From: Sulfurospirillum sp.
GTDB taxonomy: Bacteria; Campylobacterota; Campylobacteria; Campylobacterales; Sulfurospirillaceae
Assembly: GCA_014859685.1 (NCBI GenBank)
Contig: JACUTU010000004.1
Span: 1 to 64,000, forward strand
Direction of reading: 5' to 3'
Length of the DNA: 64,000 bases
Every line of letters begins with the position of its first letter. The stretch's first letter is position 1. The position numbers and the translations under genes were made by a program. The notes under the pieces are model-generated. The model had not been told where the DNA came from and made no database searches. It was given only the letters and a program-made list of their open reading frames with translations. Shown here one piece after another: positions 25,945 through 38,670 of this stretch.

Positions 25945-25982
25945 TATATCCATAAAAGTTAGTTGTAGCAGTTATGGATATA
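25945..25982 (+). promoter_or_regulatory. Perfect 11-bp inverted repeat upstream of obg
   Basis: TATATCCATAA (25945-25955) and TTATGGATATA (25972-25982) are perfectly complementary across a 16-nt spacer, between the rpmA terminator and the obg start at 26012. The right arm overlaps a -10-like TATATT. It is a candidate operator or leader hairpin. Confidence 0.6.
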
Positions 25983-26011
25983 TTTTCTCATAATTCAAAA
26001 GGTTTTATCAA

Positions 26012-27865
<1,854 letters not shown>

Positions 27866-27866
<1 letters not shown>

Positions 27867-28789
27867 TGCGAAAAGTAGTATTTATGGGAACGCCTGATTA
27901 TGCTACTTGTATATTGCAAGAGTTGCTTACATGTAGTGATTTTGAAGTGGTGCTTTTAGTAACCCAACCTGACAAGCCAGCAGGAAGAGGACAATCACTC
28001 ACGCCACCACATATCAAACAATGGGTGCTAGAAAATAAAATAAGCATCGACATCTACCAGCCAACATCACTCAAAATACAAGAAGCACAAGAGCGAATTG
28101 CACAAGCAAAAGCAGATTTTATTGTCGTAGCAGCATATGGACAAATTCTTCCATTACAGATTTTGCAGCTTGCTCCTTGCATTAATCTACATGCTTCACT
28201 TCTACCAAAATACCGCGGTGCAAGCCCAATACAATCTGCTATTTTACACAATGAAACTTTCAGCGGTGTAACCGCTATGTTGATGCAAGAGGGATTAGAT
28301 AGTGGTGATATGTTAGGATTTAGTTATGTAAAATTGGATCCACATGTAAGAGTTGAAACACTCTTTGCAACTCTTGCCATATGTGCGGCTAAACTCACCG
28401 TTAAAACACTTAAAAATTTTCACAATATTGAAGCTTTACAACAAAATAAATTAGCCATAAGCTATGCCAAAAAGATACAAAAAACAGATGGACTAGTAGA
28501 TTTGAGTAATGAAAAAGCGTGTGATATTTATACAAAATTTCGAGCTTTTGATCCGTGGCCAGGTATATTTTTGTCATCAGGGTTAAAACTTAAACAGATT
28601 AAACCCTCACATGTAAAAGCCAAATGGAGTGCAGGAATGATACAAGAGATTTGCCCTACATCTTTGCAACTTACATGTAAGGAGGGTTGCCTTGAAATCA
28701 TCAGTGTGCAACCTACATCAAAAAAGCAGATGAATAGCGTGGATTATGCACGAGGTAAAAGGCTTGAGTGTGGAAATCCTTTGGTTTAA
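27866..28789 (+). CDS. fmt: Methionyl-tRNA formyltransferase
   Basis: 307 residues. The N-terminal formyltransferase fold has VFMGTPDYATCIL, the TQPDKPAGRGQSL loop that contacts tRNA, and the HASLLPKYRGASPIQSAI motif whose Asn-His-Asp-type active site includes the INLHAS histidine. The OB-like C-domain begins near FDPWPG. Formylates initiator tRNA. It starts in a TAATG overlap with proB and overlaps birA. Confidence 0.97.
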
Positions 28790-29405
28790 ACATCTCAATT
28801 CAACCCATAAGCACCTTATTGAAGGTGTCAAAAGTGGCTCATTCAAAGCACCGCTAGCCTTAGGTGCAGATTTTCAAAGTGAAGGTGTTGGCAGCAGAGG
28901 TAACAGCTGGGACGGATTTGAGGGCAATCTTTTCTTCTCATTTTGTGTAGAAGAGAAACAGTTACCAAAAGATTTACAACTTGCGTCTTGTTCTATCTAT
29001 TTTTCATGGATTATGAAAGAGGTTTTATGCACTTTAGGGTCGAAAATATGGATAAAATGGCCTAATGATTTTTATTTGGATACAAAAAAAATCGGTGGCA
29101 CTATCAGTTCAAAAATCGGTACTACTATCATAGGCTCGATAGGTATAAATATCCTTTATGCACCCCAAGAATTCGGTGTTTTAGATATAGATATCCCACC
29201 AAAAGCATTGGCAAATCTTTTTATAGATAAACTTGAAAAAAAAATTTCATGGAAGAATGTTTTTAGTAAATATAAGATAGAATTTCAAAATAGTCTTGGT
29301 TTTACATTTCATTTAAACGGTAAAATTCTCTCTTTAGCCGAAGCAAAGTTATGTGAAGATGGCTCGATTGAGATAGAAAACAAAAAGGTGTACAGTTTAC
29401 GATGA
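28770..29405 (+). CDS. birA: Biotin-[acetyl-CoA-carboxylase] ligase, no DNA-binding domain
   Basis: 211 residues with the BirA catalytic motifs: GADFQSEGVGSRGNSWD (biotin/ATP loop), EGNLFFSF, KWPNDFYLDTKKIGGT (catalytic lysine) and IGSIGINI. There is no N-terminal helix-turn-helix, so it is a ligase only. GTG 28770 lies 7 nt after AAAAGG and is preferred to the ATG at 28746, which is deeper in fmt. It ends in an ATGA overlap with parA. Confidence 0.93.
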   Translation: MEILWFKHLNSTHKHLIEGVKSGSFKAPLALGADFQSEGVGSRGNSWDGFEGNLFFSFCVEEKQLPKDLQLASCSIYFSWIMKEVLCTLGSKIWIKWPNDFYLDTKKIGGTISSKIGTTIIGSIGINILYAPQEFGVLDIDIPPKALANLFIDKLEKKISWKNVFSKYKIEFQNSLGFTFHLNGKILSLAEAKLCEDGSIEIENKKVYSLR

Positions 29406-30184
29406 GCGAAATAATAGCAATAGCAAATCAAAAAGGCGGCGTTGGCAAAACTACAACAGCGGTGAATTTAGCTGCATCTTTAGCCGTAGCTGAGAAAAGA
29501 GTTTTGTTGATAGATATTGATCCACAAGCCAATGCAACTACAGGTTTAGGTTTTCATAGAAATGATTATGAGTATAACATCTATCATGTGCTTATAGAGA
29601 GAAAGAAGCTTTCGCAAATAATTCTACAAACAACACTACCGACACTGTATTTAGCACCTTCCAACATAGGTTTAGTTGGTGTTGAAAAAGAGTTTTATGA
29701 CCAAAACATCAAAGGTAGAGAGCTTATACTGAAAAATAAAATCGAAGAGGTAAAGGATCAATATGATTTTATTATCATCGATTCACCACCAGCACTTGGA
29801 AGTATCACGATCAACGCACTCAGTGCTGCAAACTCAGTCATTATCCCAATTCAATGCGAATTTTTTGCTCTCGAGGGTTTAGCGCAATTACTCAATACTG
29901 TAAAACTTATCAAAAAAACCATCAATCCAACACTAGATATAAAAGGTTTTTTACCAACAATGTTTTCTACACAAAACAATCTTTCCAAGCAAGTTTTTGC
30001 AGATCTCAAACAACATTTTAAAAATAAACTTTTTGTAGATAGTGCATCAAACTATGTGGTTATCCCAAGAAATGTGAAATTGGCAGAATCGCCAAGTTTT
30101 GGAAAACCAATTATCTTGTACGATGTGCAATCCGCAGGATCCATAGCGTATCAAAATCTAGCAAATTCAATTCTTGCGAGCTAG
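29402..30184 (+). CDS. parA: Chromosome-partitioning ATPase ParA (Soj)
   Basis: 260 residues with the deviant Walker A KGGVGKTTTAVN, IDIDPQANATTG, DFIIIDSPPALG and the DNA-binding basic patch region near VIPRNVKLAES. It moves ParB-parS complexes during chromosome segregation. It directly precedes parB. No canonical parS (TGTTTCACGTGAAACA) is seen in or near the genes. Confidence 0.97.
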   Translation: MSEIIAIANQKGGVGKTTTAVNLAASLAVAEKRVLLIDIDPQANATTGLGFHRNDYEYNIYHVLIERKKLSQIILQTTLPTLYLAPSNIGLVGVEKEFYDQNIKGRELILKNKIEEVKDQYDFIIIDSPPALGSITINALSAANSVIIPIQCEFFALEGLAQLLNTVKLIKKTINPTLDIKGFLPTMFSTQNNLSKQVFADLKQHFKNKLFVDSASNYVVIPRNVKLAESPSFGKPIILYDVQSAGSIAYQNLANSILAS

Positions 30185-30186
30185 GG

Positions 30187-31047
30187 ATGAAGCAACCAAA
30201 AAAAGCTTTGGGTCGGGGATTGGGAGCTATATTTGAAGATGTTGAAGATGCTTACAATAAAGATATAAACAGTTCAAAAGATCTTGTGCGAGATATAGAT
30301 GTATCAAGGATTTCACCTAACCCTTACCAGCCACGAAAATATTTCAATGATGCAGCCTTAAAAGAACTCAGTGAATCTATCAAAAAACATGGACTTTTAC
30401 AGCCTATTATCGTTATTGAAAAAGATGATAATTACATGTTACTTGCTGGTGAACGAAGGTTTCGAGCAACAAAATTAGCAGGATTACAAAAAATACGCGC
30501 TATTGTTGCAGACATAGAATCAGAAAATCTGCGTGAACTCGCCCTCATAGAAAACATCCAAAGAGAAGATCTTAACCCAATTGAACTTGCCATTGCATTT
30601 AAAGAGCTAATAGAAGAATATAGTATTACGCAAGAGGGACTTTCGGAGATTATCAAAAAAAGTCGCACACAGATTACAAATACGCTACGACTTTTAACAC
30701 TTTCTCAAAAAACACAAGATTGCATCACTGATGGTAAGTTATCTCAAGGACATGCAAAGATTATTGTTGGTCTAGATAGTGTTTTAGAAAATGAGATACT
30801 CAATACAATTTTAGGACAAAAACTTAGTGTGCGTGAAACTGAGAAACTTGTCAAAAAACTCAAATCCGGTGAACAGATAAGTGACATTACAAAGAAAAAA
30901 TCACAAAATACTATTTTTGAACTTTTAGAGCTAGAAAAAGTGATTCAAAAACAAGGATTAAAAACAAAAATTAAAGCAAATACAATCACTATTGAGTTTG
31001 AAAATGGGGCATTTGTGAAAAAATTTTTAGAAAAAATTAAAAAATAA
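30187..31047 (+). CDS. parB: Chromosome-partitioning protein ParB (Spo0J)
   Basis: 286 residues: N-terminal GRGLGAIF (ParA-interaction), the CTPase/ParB-N motifs RISPNPYQPRK and LLAGERRFRATKLAG, NIQREDLNPIELA, the HTH TQEGLSEIIKKSRTQITN and a C-terminal dimerisation region. Followed by a 125-bp AT-rich gap and then the ATP synthase operon. Confidence 0.97.
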   Translation: MKQPKKALGRGLGAIFEDVEDAYNKDINSSKDLVRDIDVSRISPNPYQPRKYFNDAALKELSESIKKHGLLQPIIVIEKDDNYMLLAGERRFRATKLAGLQKIRAIVADIESENLRELALIENIQREDLNPIELAIAFKELIEEYSITQEGLSEIIKKSRTQITNTLRLLTLSQKTQDCITDGKLSQGHAKIIVGLDSVLENEILNTILGQKLSVRETEKLVKKLKSGEQISDITKKKSQNTIFELLELEKVIQKQGLKTKIKANTITIEFENGAFVKKFLEKIKK

Positions 31048-31111
31048 ATTTTTATTTAATAATTATTTTTATTAACTTATGCTAAAATTCGCGCAAAATT
31101 AATCATGCGTT

Positions 31112-31117
31112 TATAAT
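31112..31117 (+). promoter_or_regulatory. -10 element candidate for the ATP synthase operon
   Basis: TATAAT in TTTATAATATGCATCG, 56 nt before the atpF' start. A second AT-rich box TATAAAAT begins near 31138. No clear -35 is visible, which is usual in this phylum. Confidence 0.45.
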
Positions 31118-31172
31118 ATGCATCGTTTTAATTGTTGTATAAAATAAGAGTCTTATAAAAAGGAGCGAAGAG

Positions 31173-31595
31173 ATGTTGGACATAAGCCCCGCGCTTTTGC
31201 TAGTAACCGCCTCTGTATTTTTAATCTTGTTAATTGCACTCAACAAGATGCTTTACAAACCACTTTTGGGATTTATCGATAACAGAAATGATACGATAAA
31301 GCGAGATTTGGAAAATGCAGGTCAAAATGTTAGCGATGTTGATGCTTATTTCAAGGAAGCGGACGCTATTTTGCTTGTTGCAAAAGAAGAAGCAAGCAAG
31401 ATACGAGAAGTTGCTTTAGAAAAAGCGAAAGAGATTGCTACAAAAGAAGTAGCTCAAAAAAAGAGTGAGCTTGATGACCAGTATTTGGTATTTTTGAAAA
31501 CTCTTGAAATTGAACAAGTGCAACTCAAAAAAAGTTTATCTTTGCAAATACCGCTTTTCCAAGAGAGTATTAAAGCAAAATTAAGTCAGATTTAG
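31173..31595 (+). CDS. atpF': F0F1 ATP synthase subunit B'
   Basis: 140 residues: an N-terminal membrane helix (ALLLVTASVFLILLIALN), then a long charged helix forming half of the peripheral stalk with subunit B. Campylobacterota carry paired B' and B genes in this order and keep subunits a and c elsewhere, so their absence here is normal. AAGGAG lies 7 nt before the ATG. An 8-bp inverted repeat (ATCTTGTT at 31224 / AACAAGAT at 31242) lies in its first codons. Confidence 0.95.
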   Translation: MLDISPALLLVTASVFLILLIALNKMLYKPLLGFIDNRNDTIKRDLENAGQNVSDVDAYFKEADAILLVAKEEASKIREVALEKAKEIATKEVAQKKSELDDQYLVFLKTLEIEQVQLKKSLSLQIPLFQESIKAKLSQI

Positions 31596-31606
31596 GAGCC
31601 GTGTAT

Positions 31607-32113
31607 ATGAAATCAAAAATTATACTATTCATGATGAATCTCCCTGTGTTAGCATTGGCAAGTGAGGGTGGAACCGATATAGTGCCTAGAGCCATTAACT
31701 TTTTGATTTTCGCAGGCATAATGTACTATCTTGTAGCACAACATGCCAAAGATTTTTTTATTGGTCGAAAAGATGGTATAGCACAACGATTATCCTCAAT
31801 TCAAGCGAAAGTAAAAGAATCAAGTCTAGCGAAAGAAAAAGCACAACTCAAAGTTGAGGAAGCAAAAGCACAAGCAAAATCTTTAGTAGAAACTGCCAAA
31901 AGAGAAGCAGAGCTTATAAGTGAAAAATTAGTTAATGACACACGCGTAGAGATCCAAAATCTTGAAAAAGCATATACAGATAAAACGCAGATTCAAAGAC
32001 GAAAACTCACAAGAGAAGTTGTGGAACAAATTTTAAATGAAGTTTTTGTACAAACAGATATGGCACTCAACAAAGATGAACTTGTGAGCGTTGTCATGAA
32101 GAAGGTTGCATAA
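31607..32113 (+). CDS. atpF: F0F1 ATP synthase subunit B
   Basis: 168 residues with one N-terminal membrane helix preceded by a signal-like hydrophobic start (LFMMNLPVLALASEGG), then a long stalk helix (GIAQRLSSIQAKVKESSLAKE...). ATG 31607 is 8 nt from AGGAG; the frame also has GTG at 31601 but too close to the Shine-Dalgarno. It overlaps atpH by TAATG. Confidence 0.95.
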   Translation: MKSKIILFMMNLPVLALASEGGTDIVPRAINFLIFAGIMYYLVAQHAKDFFIGRKDGIAQRLSSIQAKVKESSLAKEKAQLKVEEAKAQAKSLVETAKREAELISEKLVNDTRVEIQNLEKAYTDKTQIQRRKLTREVVEQILNEVFVQTDMALNKDELVSVVMKKVA

Positions 32114-32643
32114 TGAAAGCAATGATCGCAAAAAAATATGTAAATGCATTGATAAAGAGTTGCACACAAGATGAGTTGCAACAAACTGCTACTAGTATAG
32201 CTAGCCTGAGTACTGCTTTTGCATTGCCAAAATTAAATAACATTATATTTTCGCAAGATCTTAGCGCATACAAAAAAGAAAAATTTATTCTTTCATTAGT
32301 GAGCGATGCAAATATAAAAACAGTTAATTTTTTGAAATTACTTGCAAAAAATGATCGTTTTGCACTATTGCCTGCGATTGATAAAGAACTCAAGTTTCAA
32401 ATTGCATGTAAACAAAATAGTTATCAAGGCACTATTGTGAGTAATTTTACGCTAAATCAAGATCAAGTTGCAAAACTCGAAGAAAGATTTAGCAAAAAGT
32501 TTGCAGCGACTATCGCATTGAAAAGTGTTACAAGTGATTATCCGGGTATTAAAATAGAACTTGATGATTTAGGTGTCGAAATGAGTTTCTCGTTTGAGAG
32601 ATTAAAAGCTCAAATGGTTGAGCATATATTAAAAGCTATTTAA
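32113..32643 (+). CDS. atpH: F0F1 ATP synthase subunit delta
   Basis: 176 residues matching OSCP/delta: [13 protein letters not shown] at the N-terminus, [15 protein letters not shown] in the middle and the C-terminal [18 protein letters not shown]. It links F1 to the peripheral stalk. Located between atpF and atpA as expected. Confidence 0.96.
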   Translation: MKAMIAKKYVNALIKSCTQDELQQTATSIASLSTAFALPKLNNIIFSQDLSAYKKEKFILSLVSDANIKTVNFLKLLAKNDRFALLPAIDKELKFQIACKQNSYQGTIVSNFTLNQDQVAKLEERFSKKFAATIALKSVTSDYPGIKIELDDLGVEMSFSFERLKAQMVEHILKAI

Positions 32644-32665
32644 AATAGATGATAAGGAGCAATTT

Positions 32666-34183
32666 GTGGGAGCAAAAATGAAAGCTGATGAGATCAGCTC
32701 AATCATTAAAGAACGGATTGAAAATTTTGAATTAGATGTTGATGTTGAAGAAACTGGTAAAGTTGTTTCAGCTGCTGATGGCATAGCAAATGTTTATGGC
32801 CTTAACAATGTTATGGCTGGTGAAATGGTTGAGTTTGAAAATGGTGAAAGAGGAATGGCTCTAAACCTAGAAGAATCAAGCGTAGGTATCGTTGTACTTG
32901 GAAGTAGTAGCGAGATAAAAGAGGGCAGCTCAGTAAAAAGACTCGGTAAACTCTTAAGGGTGCCTGTTGGTGATGCGCTTATTGGTCGTGTAGTTAATTC
33001 TCTTGGCGATCCAATCGACGCCAAAGGACCAATTGAAGCTACTGAAACAAGATTTGTTGAAGAAAAAGCACATGGAATTATGGCCAGAAAATCAGTACAT
33101 GAGCCACTACAAACAGGTTTAAAAGCGATCGATGCACTTGTGCCAATTGGTAGAGGTCAAAGAGAACTTATCATCGGTGATAGGCAAACAGGTAAAACAA
33201 CCGTTGCGCTAGATACTATCATCAACCAAAAAGGTCAAGATGTTGTTTGTATTTATGTTGCAATTGGACAAAAACAATCAACTGTTGCACAAGTTGTAAA
33301 AAAACTTGAAGAACATGGAGCAATGGAATATACAATAGTTGTAAATGCTGGTGCTTCTGATTCTGCCGCATTGCAGTATTTAGCTCCATATGCTGGCGTG
33401 GCAATGGGCGAGTATTTTAGAGATAGCTCAAGACACGCACTCATCGTATATGATGATCTTTCAAAACATGCAGTTGCTTATCGTGAAATGTCACTTATTT
33501 TGCGAAGACCTCCAGGTCGTGAAGCCTATCCTGGTGATGTTTTTTATCTTCATTCAAGATTGCTAGAAAGAGCTGCCAAAGTAAATGATGCATTGGGCGC
33601 TGGTTCACTCACTGCTTTACCTATTATAGAAACACAAGCGGGCGATGTTTCGGCATATATTCCTACGAATGTAATCTCTATTACTGATGGACAAATATTT
33701 TTGGAATCAGATCTTTTTAACTCAGGTATTAGACCTGCTATCAATGTTGGTCTTTCTGTATCTCGTGTTGGTGGTGCTGCGCAAATTAAAGCAACAAAAC
33801 AAGTAGCAGGTACACTCAGGCTAGATCTTGCACAGTTTAGAGAATTGCAAGCATTTGCACAATTTGCAAGTGATCTTGATGAATCAAGCAGAAAACAACT
33901 TGAGCGCGGTCAAAAAATGGTTGAAATATTGAAACAACCTCCATATTCTCCACTAGCTGTAGAAAAGCAAGTTGTTATAATATTTGCAGGTGCAAAAGGC
34001 TTTTTAGATGATATACAAACAAGTGAAATTACTCGTTTTGAGATTGAACTTTATCCATTTATTGAAGCAAAATATCCAAATATTCTTGAGCAAATTAGAA
34101 CAAAAAAAGCTTTAGATAAGGAAATTGAAGAACTATTAACGAAAGCACTGAATGAGTTTAAAGCAACTTTTAGTGTCAAGTAA
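32666..34183 (+). CDS. atpA: F0F1 ATP synthase subunit alpha
   Basis: 505 residues with the nucleotide-binding [29 protein letters not shown] and the arginine-finger region [15 protein letters not shown]...[20 protein letters not shown] 32666, 6 nt after AAGGAG, aligns with the usual N-terminus ([21 protein letters not shown] corresponds to MxAKLKADEIS in relatives); an internal ATG at 32678 is less likely. Confidence 0.98.
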   Translation: MGAKMKADEISSIIKERIENFELDVDVEETGKVVSAADGIANVYGLNNVMAGEMVEFENGERGMALNLEESSVGIVVLGSSSEIKEGSSVKRLGKLLRVPVGDALIGRVVNSLGDPIDAKGPIEATETRFVEEKAHGIMARKSVHEPLQTGLKAIDALVPIGRGQRELIIGDRQTGKTTVALDTIINQKGQDVVCIYVAIGQKQSTVAQVVKKLEEHGAMEYTIVVNAGASDSAALQYLAPYAGVAMGEYFRDSSRHALIVYDDLSKHAVAYREMSLILRRPPGREAYPGDVFYLHSRLLERAAKVNDALGAGSLTALPIIETQAGDVSAYIPTNVISITDGQIFLESDLFNSGIRPAINVGLSVSRVGGAAQIKATKQVAGTLRLDLAQFRELQAFAQFASDLDESSRKQLERGQKMVEILKQPPYSPLAVEKQVVIIFAGAKGFLDDIQTSEITRFEIELYPFIEAKYPNILEQIRTKKALDKEIEELLTKALNEFKATFSVK

Positions 34184-34192
34184 GGATAAGCT

Positions 34193-35077
34193 ATGGCAAG
34201 CCTTAAAGAGATAAAAAGAAAAATCAAGAGTGTTGAAAATACCAAAAAAACAACTCGTGCTATGAAACTTGTTTCAACAGCAAAGCTCAATCGTGCAAAA
34301 ACAGCAGCACAGCAATCACGAGTATATGCACAAAAAATAAATGAAGTACTTTCTGAAATATCTTTTAAATTACATCAATTTCGAGTTGAGGGTACGCAAA
34401 GTAGTTTTTTTGAAACTACACAGACGCCTGCTAAAGTGGATATTATTTTTGTGACAGCCGACAAAGGTTTGTGCGGCGGTTTCAATATACAAACAATTAA
34501 AGCTGTGAAGCAACTCATAAGTGAGTACAAAGAACAGAAAGTAAAAATTCGTCTTCGAGGAGTTGGCAAAAAAGGTATTGCGTATTTTAAATTCCTAGAT
34601 TATGAATTACAAGCAGAGTATGTAGGCGTAAGTTCTTCTCCTACTTATAAAAAAGCACAAGAAATTATTACAGAAGCTATTGATGATTTTATAAATGGTG
34701 TAACTGATAAAGTTATACTTGTACACAATGGCTATAAAAATATGATTTCACAAGAATTGAAAATCAATGATATTGTTCCAGTCGAGGAACCTGTTGGTTA
34801 TGAAAATACTTCAGATTCATTGATGGAGATGGAACCAGAAGAAGATATGAGTATTTTAGAATCATTGATGAAAAAATATTTTGAATACAACATGTACTAT
34901 GCGCTCATTGATTCGTTAGCAGCAGAGCATAGTGCAAGGATGCAAGCGATGGAAAATGCTACGAAAAATGCGTCTGAGCGAGTGGCACTTTTGACACTTG
35001 CTTACAACAAAGCTAGACAAGAAGCTATAACCACTGAACTCATTGAGATCATTAGTGGTGTAGAGTCTATGAAATAA
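34193..35077 (+). CDS. atpG: F0F1 ATP synthase subunit gamma
   Basis: 294 residues forming the central rotor: N-terminal [32 protein letters not shown] in the Rossmann-like domain and the C-terminal helix [22 protein letters not shown] 7-bp hairpin (GTAGTTT / AAACTAC) lies in the coding region near 34401. Confidence 0.98.
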   Translation: MASLKEIKRKIKSVENTKKTTRAMKLVSTAKLNRAKTAAQQSRVYAQKINEVLSEISFKLHQFRVEGTQSSFFETTQTPAKVDIIFVTADKGLCGGFNIQTIKAVKQLISEYKEQKVKIRLRGVGKKGIAYFKFLDYELQAEYVGVSSSPTYKKAQEIITEAIDDFINGVTDKVILVHNGYKNMISQELKINDIVPVEEPVGYENTSDSLMEMEPEEDMSILESLMKKYFEYNMYYALIDSLAAEHSARMQAMENATKNASERVALLTLAYNKARQEAITTELIEIISGVESMK

Positions 35078-35087
35078 TCTGTTTTAA

Positions 35088-36509
<1,422 letters not shown>

Positions 36510-36531
36510 GCCAGATGCAAAAGGTTAGATG

Positions 36532-36921
36532 ATGGAACTTTTAAAATTAGAAATTGTAACACCAGATGGACTTATATTTTCTGGGAATGTAAAAACAGTT
36601 ACACTCCCAGGAAGTGAGGGTGAGTTTGGTGTTTATGCTGGTCACGCTTCCCTCGTTTCGTTGCTTAAAGCAGGGGTTGTGGATATAGAATTAGAAAATG
36701 CAAAACGAGAAATGGTAGCCATAAATTGGGGACATGTGAAAGTAGATGAGCATTCTGTTGCAATTTTGGCAGATGGAGCAATTTCAATCTCACACGAGGA
36801 AAGTCAGATTGCTGACTCTCTTGAAAAGGCAAAAAAACTTATAGAAAGTATGGGCGATTCTGATGTGGCACTTGCTACAGTTACAGCTAGAATAGAAACA
36901 TTTGCCCGTACAAATAAATAG
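36532..36921 (+). CDS. atpC: F0F1 ATP synthase subunit epsilon
   Basis: 129 residues. The N-terminal beta-sandwich (LEIVTPDGLIFSGNVKTVTL, GSEGEFGVYAGHASLV) is followed by a helical hairpin that regulates ATP hydrolysis. Two adjacent ATGs (36529, 36532); the second has better spacing from AAGG. exbB starts 5 bp after its stop. Confidence 0.96.
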   Translation: MELLKLEIVTPDGLIFSGNVKTVTLPGSEGEFGVYAGHASLVSLLKAGVVDIELENAKREMVAINWGHVKVDEHSVAILADGAISISHEESQIADSLEKAKKLIESMGDSDVALATVTARIETFARTNK

Positions 36922-36926
36922 AAACT

Positions 36927-37526
36927 ATGGATGGTTTTGATCTTTTACTAAACTACTTTGCAAGAAGTAGTTTAGTAACTTTTATAGTTCTTGCTTGGCT
37001 TTCTATATATTTTATAGTAACTCTTGGTGTGTTGATTAGTAGATATTTAAATCTTGCAAGCTGGGAAAATAGTGAAAAAAATTCACTTGAAGCTATCCTT
37101 ATGGGGTCAAAAAACTTTCGAGATGATTCAATTTTAAAAAAATGCTCAAATACACAAAAAAACAATGAAAGCCTACTTAAAGTATGCAAAAGTGTTGCAG
37201 AAAAAAATGCAACTTCAAGCTTGTGGATTTTGTCTATGATCGCTTCTACCTCGCCATTTATTGGTCTTTTTGGAACTGTTGTATCCATTCTTGAAACTTT
37301 TAGTAAACTCGGTGGTGGTACAAGTGCATCATTGGGTGTCATTGCTCCAGCAATTTCTGAAGCACTCATAGCAACCGCAGCTGGTATTTTTGTAGCAATA
37401 CCTGCGTATAGCGCTCATCTTTTTTTGAAAAGAAAAGCATACGATGTGATGGTGTATGTACAAAGACAGATAGATTATATGCTTGCCCAACAAAAATCTA
37501 CACAAGAAGATGTGAACAATGTTTGA
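36927..37526 (+). CDS. exbB: ExbB/TolQ-type proton-channel protein
   Basis: 199 residues with three membrane helices (about 15-37, 95-120 and 138-165) and the MotA/TolQ/ExbB landmarks PFIGLFGTVVSILETF and ISEALIATAAGIFVAIPA. It energises the TolA/TonB-like protein encoded two genes on. It lacks an evident Shine-Dalgarno sequence and starts 5 bp after atpC, so translation is probably coupled. Codons 7-18 are made of a perfect 14-bp inverted repeat. It overlaps exbD by 8 bp. Confidence 0.93.
   Translation: MDGFDLLLNYFARSSLVTFIVLAWLSIYFIVTLGVLISRYLNLASWENSEKNSLEAILMGSKNFRDDSILKKCSNTQKNNESLLKVCKSVAEKNATSSLWILSMIASTSPFIGLFGTVVSILETFSKLGGGTSASLGVIAPAISEALIATAAGIFVAIPAYSAHLFLKRKAYDVMVYVQRQIDYMLAQQKSTQEDVNNV
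36945..36978 (+). repeat. Perfect 14-bp inverted repeat at the start of exbB
   Basis: TTACTAAACTACTT (36945-36958) and AAGTAGTTTAGTAA (36965-36978) flank TGCAAG; a U-G closing pair leaves a GCAA (GNRA) tetraloop. It begins 18 nt after the exbB AUG and is followed by CTTTTAT. It sits at the boundary between the atp and tol gene sets. Confidence 0.95.
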
Positions 37527-37911
37527 TTGGGATGAAACTCCTGAACTCAACATAACTCCACTTGTAGATATTATGCTTGTGCTTTTAGCCATTTTGATGG
37601 TTACAACTCCAGCTTTGGTATATGAAGAAAAAATTACACTACCAGATGGCACCAAATCTACGGTTATGCAAAAGATTCCTGAGATAGAGATTCGCATTGC
37701 AAATGACCGCTTTGTTTATATCAAAAATGATAAATTTTCCATTCAAGAGTTCCCTGATAATTTTATACTCTTCGCACAAAATTTTTCTCAAGAAACAACA
37801 CGCGTGTATATAAAAGCGGATGAACAACTTGCCTACAAAGATGTTATGTTTATACTCAAAAGTGTGAAACAAGCAGGGTTTGTACATGTATCTTTAGAGA
37901 CAAGTGGATGA
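37519..37911 (+). CDS. exbD: ExbD/TolR-type proton-channel protein
   Basis: 130 residues: a short cytoplasmic start, one membrane helix NITPLVDIMLVLLAILMV with the proton-carrying aspartate D17, and a periplasmic domain. Pairs with ExbB. Overlaps both neighbours (8 bp each). Confidence 0.95.
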   Translation: MFDWDETPELNITPLVDIMLVLLAILMVTTPALVYEEKITLPDGTKSTVMQKIPEIEIRIANDRFVYIKNDKFSIQEFPDNFILFAQNFSQETTRVYIKADEQLAYKDVMFILKSVKQAGFVHVSLETSG

Positions 37912-38668
37912 GTGGATGCCTATTAGACTTACTTATGATCTTGTAGCGTGGAGTATCTCTTTTTTACTCTATTTTTCTTTGCTCTTTTTCTTTACTTTAC
38001 TTTTGCAAGAACATTCTGTGCAAATACAAAAATATACAGCGAGTAAAAAAAATATGCTCAATGTTACATTGGTGGAACGGAAATTAGAAACTCCAAAAAT
38101 AAAAAAAGAGGTTCTCAAAATTACACAAACTCCAAAGAATACTCCTATAAAAACTGAGACGAAGATACAAAAATCAACAATAGCAAAAAATACACCAGTG
38201 CCTTTGAAAAATTTATTTGCAGATATAAACATCACAAAACCCTTAAATTCTACAAAAAAACAAGTGCAACAAGTGCGTAAAAAAGAGAGTTCAAAACCTA
38301 TCCAAGAGGTTCAAAGACAAAAAGAAGCTTCCAAAATTATAGATGCTTTAAAACTGCAAAAGCAATCAAGTCTGATTGTTACGCAAAAAGATGGTATTTA
38401 TGATCCATTTAAAGGAAAAATATCAGATATTTTAGATACATACTGGCAAGAAACTATTGACACAGTTTCTGGAAATGAAGCGAGAGTGCTTGTAAGCATC
38501 GATCAAAAAGGAAATTTTAGCTATAGCATAGAAACATTATCTTATAATGACGACTTTAATGCAAAACTACGAGAATTTTTAGAGATGATGAGAGAGGTTG
38601 TTTTTCCAGCTTATAGCGACGGAGACAAATATACCATGCAAGTAGTTTTCAAAGATATATTGGAGTAG
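37904..38668 (+). CDS. tolA: TolA/TonB-like energy-transducing protein
   Basis: 254 residues: one N-terminal membrane helix (WSISFLLYFSLLFFFTLLL), a long Lys/Thr/Gln-rich periplasmic linker (about 45-160) and a compact C-terminal TonB_C/TolA-III-like domain (IDQKGNFSYSIETLSYNDDF...). It sits between exbD and tolB, the TolA position. GTG 37904 or ATG 37916 could start it; neither has a strong Shine-Dalgarno. Symbol assigned mainly by position. Confidence 0.82.
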   Translation: MDEWMPIRLTYDLVAWSISFLLYFSLLFFFTLLLQEHSVQIQKYTASKKNMLNVTLVERKLETPKIKKEVLKITQTPKNTPIKTETKIQKSTIAKNTPVPLKNLFADINITKPLNSTKKQVQQVRKKESSKPIQEVQRQKEASKIIDALKLQKQSSLIVTQKDGIYDPFKGKISDILDTYWQETIDTVSGNEARVLVSIDQKGNFSYSIETLSYNDDFNAKLREFLEMMREVVFPAYSDGDKYTMQVVFKDILE

Positions 38669-38670
38669 AT

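Noticed and set aside
29402-31172. Search for a parS site near parAB
   Set aside because: No TGTTTCACGTGAAACA-like 16-mer was found; the iterated TTACATGTAA palindrome differs in sequence and is too frequent to be parS.
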